From contig CALWHV010000007.1 of NCBI GenBank assembly GCA_944380545.1, forward strand, positions 186,001 through 250,000: 64,000 bases of DNA. Direction: 5' to 3'. The notes under the pieces are model-generated. The model did no database searches, was not told the DNA's origin, and saw nothing but the letters and a program-made list of their open reading frames with translations. Source of the stretch: an uncultured Eubacterium sp. (GTDB lineage: Bacteria; Bacillota; Clostridia; Oscillospirales; Acutalibacteraceae). Both the position numbers and the translations under genes were made by a program. This document shows positions 63,414-64,000 of this stretch, piece after piece (the stretch's first letter is position 1; the number at the start of each line of letters is the position of its first letter).

Positions 63414-64000
63414 TTATTTTGCGGCTTCTTCGGCTGCCTGAGCTGATTTATCCTCTTTCTTCTCTTTAAGAAGAACGAATTTTTCCATCGGGAACAGGAC
63501 GAGCATCTGAACAAGACCTGCGGCAAGGCTTGCGATGGTTCTTGCAAGCGCCTGGAGCCAAGCCCAGTCTACCTTTGCGATGAGGCCGACTACCCAGCCC
63601 TGAAGCCAGGTTGAGAACAGGATAAGAGCTATCATAAGCACGATATAGATAGCGAAATTATACCACGGCGCATCGGATTTAAAGGTGGTCTTTTTATTCT
63701 GATAAAAGCCGTAAATATTGGCGATGAGGTTTGAGAGGAAGAACGGAAGAAGATAGCCCCAGGTTACGACGCCGCCTACAACAACGCCGTTTTCAACCGT
63801 GCCGCCGACAACATATTTTGCTATCTGCTCAAGTCCCTCCGGCGTTGTGGCGTCAAAAATCGTGTTGGGAGCGAAGATCGACTGCAAAAACGCGGGAAGA
63901 GTTGCCGTAACGCTGTCAAAAATCAGCGGCAGCACATTTGCGAGCACGAGCTGAATTATCGTTACAAGGCCGGATACAACAAGGAATTTAAGTATCTGCC
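63414..64000 (-). CDS. GtrA-like membrane protein, partial at right edge
   Basis: The frame stays open from the stop at 63414 to the window end, so the start lies outside. The visible 195 residues contain four hydrophobic segments: ILKFLVVSGLVTIIQLVLAN, WGYLLPFFLSNLIANIYGF, NFAIYIVLMIALILF and ASLAAGLVQMLVLFPMEKFV. The SNLIANIYGFYQNKKTTFK segment matches the helix-plus-basic-loop signature of GtrA proteins, thought to flip or shuttle lipid-linked sugars. A loop between helices 1 and 2 is longer than usual. GTG at 63947 exists but would cut off the first helix. Confidence 0.7.
   Translation of the reverse strand, partial: QILKFLVVSGLVTIIQLVLANVLPLIFDSVTATLPAFLQSIFAPNTIFDATTPEGLEQIAKYVVGGTVENGVVVGGVVTWGYLLPFFLSNLIANIYGFYQNKKTTFKSDAPWYNFAIYIVLMIALILFSTWLQGWVVGLIAKVDWAWLQALARTIASLAAGLVQMLVLFPMEKFVLLKEKKEDKSAQAAEEAAK

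Overview
The window looks like chromosome of an anaerobic, low-redundancy Firmicute of the class Clostridia, probably a gut or rumen Oscillospirales-type organism. This is inferred from gene content, not from an rRNA gene. The content includes a complete six-subunit Rnf complex with its own ApbE flavin transferase, an F-type ATP synthase, the short archaeal/eukaryal-type prolyl-tRNA synthetase, a GH127 glycosidase, an LPXTG surface protein, ECF vitamin transporters and sigma-A promoters with near-consensus hexamers. I see no rRNA, tRNA, insertion sequence, prophage or CRISPR array.

Layout. 1-5309 (minus): the 5' half of a surface-glycan operon (sugar transferase, aldo/keto reductase, GT14-like transferase, a split transketolase pair, a GT4 glycosyltransferase running off the left edge). 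5350-6516: a divergent metallophosphoesterase. 6524-14002 (minus): one operon rnfC-D-G-E-A-B, apbE, a NusG-II protein, a Gx-type transporter and a gamma-carbonic-anhydrase-like protein. 14027-22099 (minus): ATP synthase operon atpB-E-F-(H+A fused)-G-D-C, followed by a HAD hydrolase fused to a DUF523 domain, then a small lipoprotein. 22176-25172 (plus): proS, galE and a small membrane protein. 25190-26844 (minus): a sugar:cation symporter. 26893-30206: a pyridoxal-salvage module with a divergent MocR regulator. 30256-32624 (plus): a small membrane protein and GH127. 32748-36269 (minus): a large LPXTG surface protein.

36270-37048 is a non-coding repeat mosaic. 37049-41491 (minus): an actin-like MreB homologue followed by a complete ECF transporter (T, fused A-A', S). 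41517-43715: RecD2. 43725-44104 is a second repeat mosaic, next to a divergent pair of small XRE regulators. 44648-56996 (minus): the information-processing block rpoB-rpoC-rpsL-rpsG-fusA-tuf, with tuf on its own promoter. 57154-63398 (plus): an orphan oligopeptide-binding lipoprotein with VanZ, then nagB, a hypothetical protein, metG and tatD. A GtrA-like membrane protein enters from the right edge on the minus strand.

How it fits together: Rnf (ferredoxin to NAD, building an ion gradient) and ATP synthase sit side by side as the energy-conserving core, and the c-subunit sequence predicts proton rather than sodium coupling at the synthase. The most unusual points are: (1) a delta-alpha fusion in the ATP synthase, which poses a stoichiometry problem; (2) a MocR regulator beside pyridoxal-salvage genes that has Arg where the PLP-binding Lys is expected; (3) a shared set of repeat modules reused in intergenic mosaics in both orientations; (4) several genes whose expected start codon is absent or shifted; (5) a HAD-DUF523 fusion at the tail of the atp operon.
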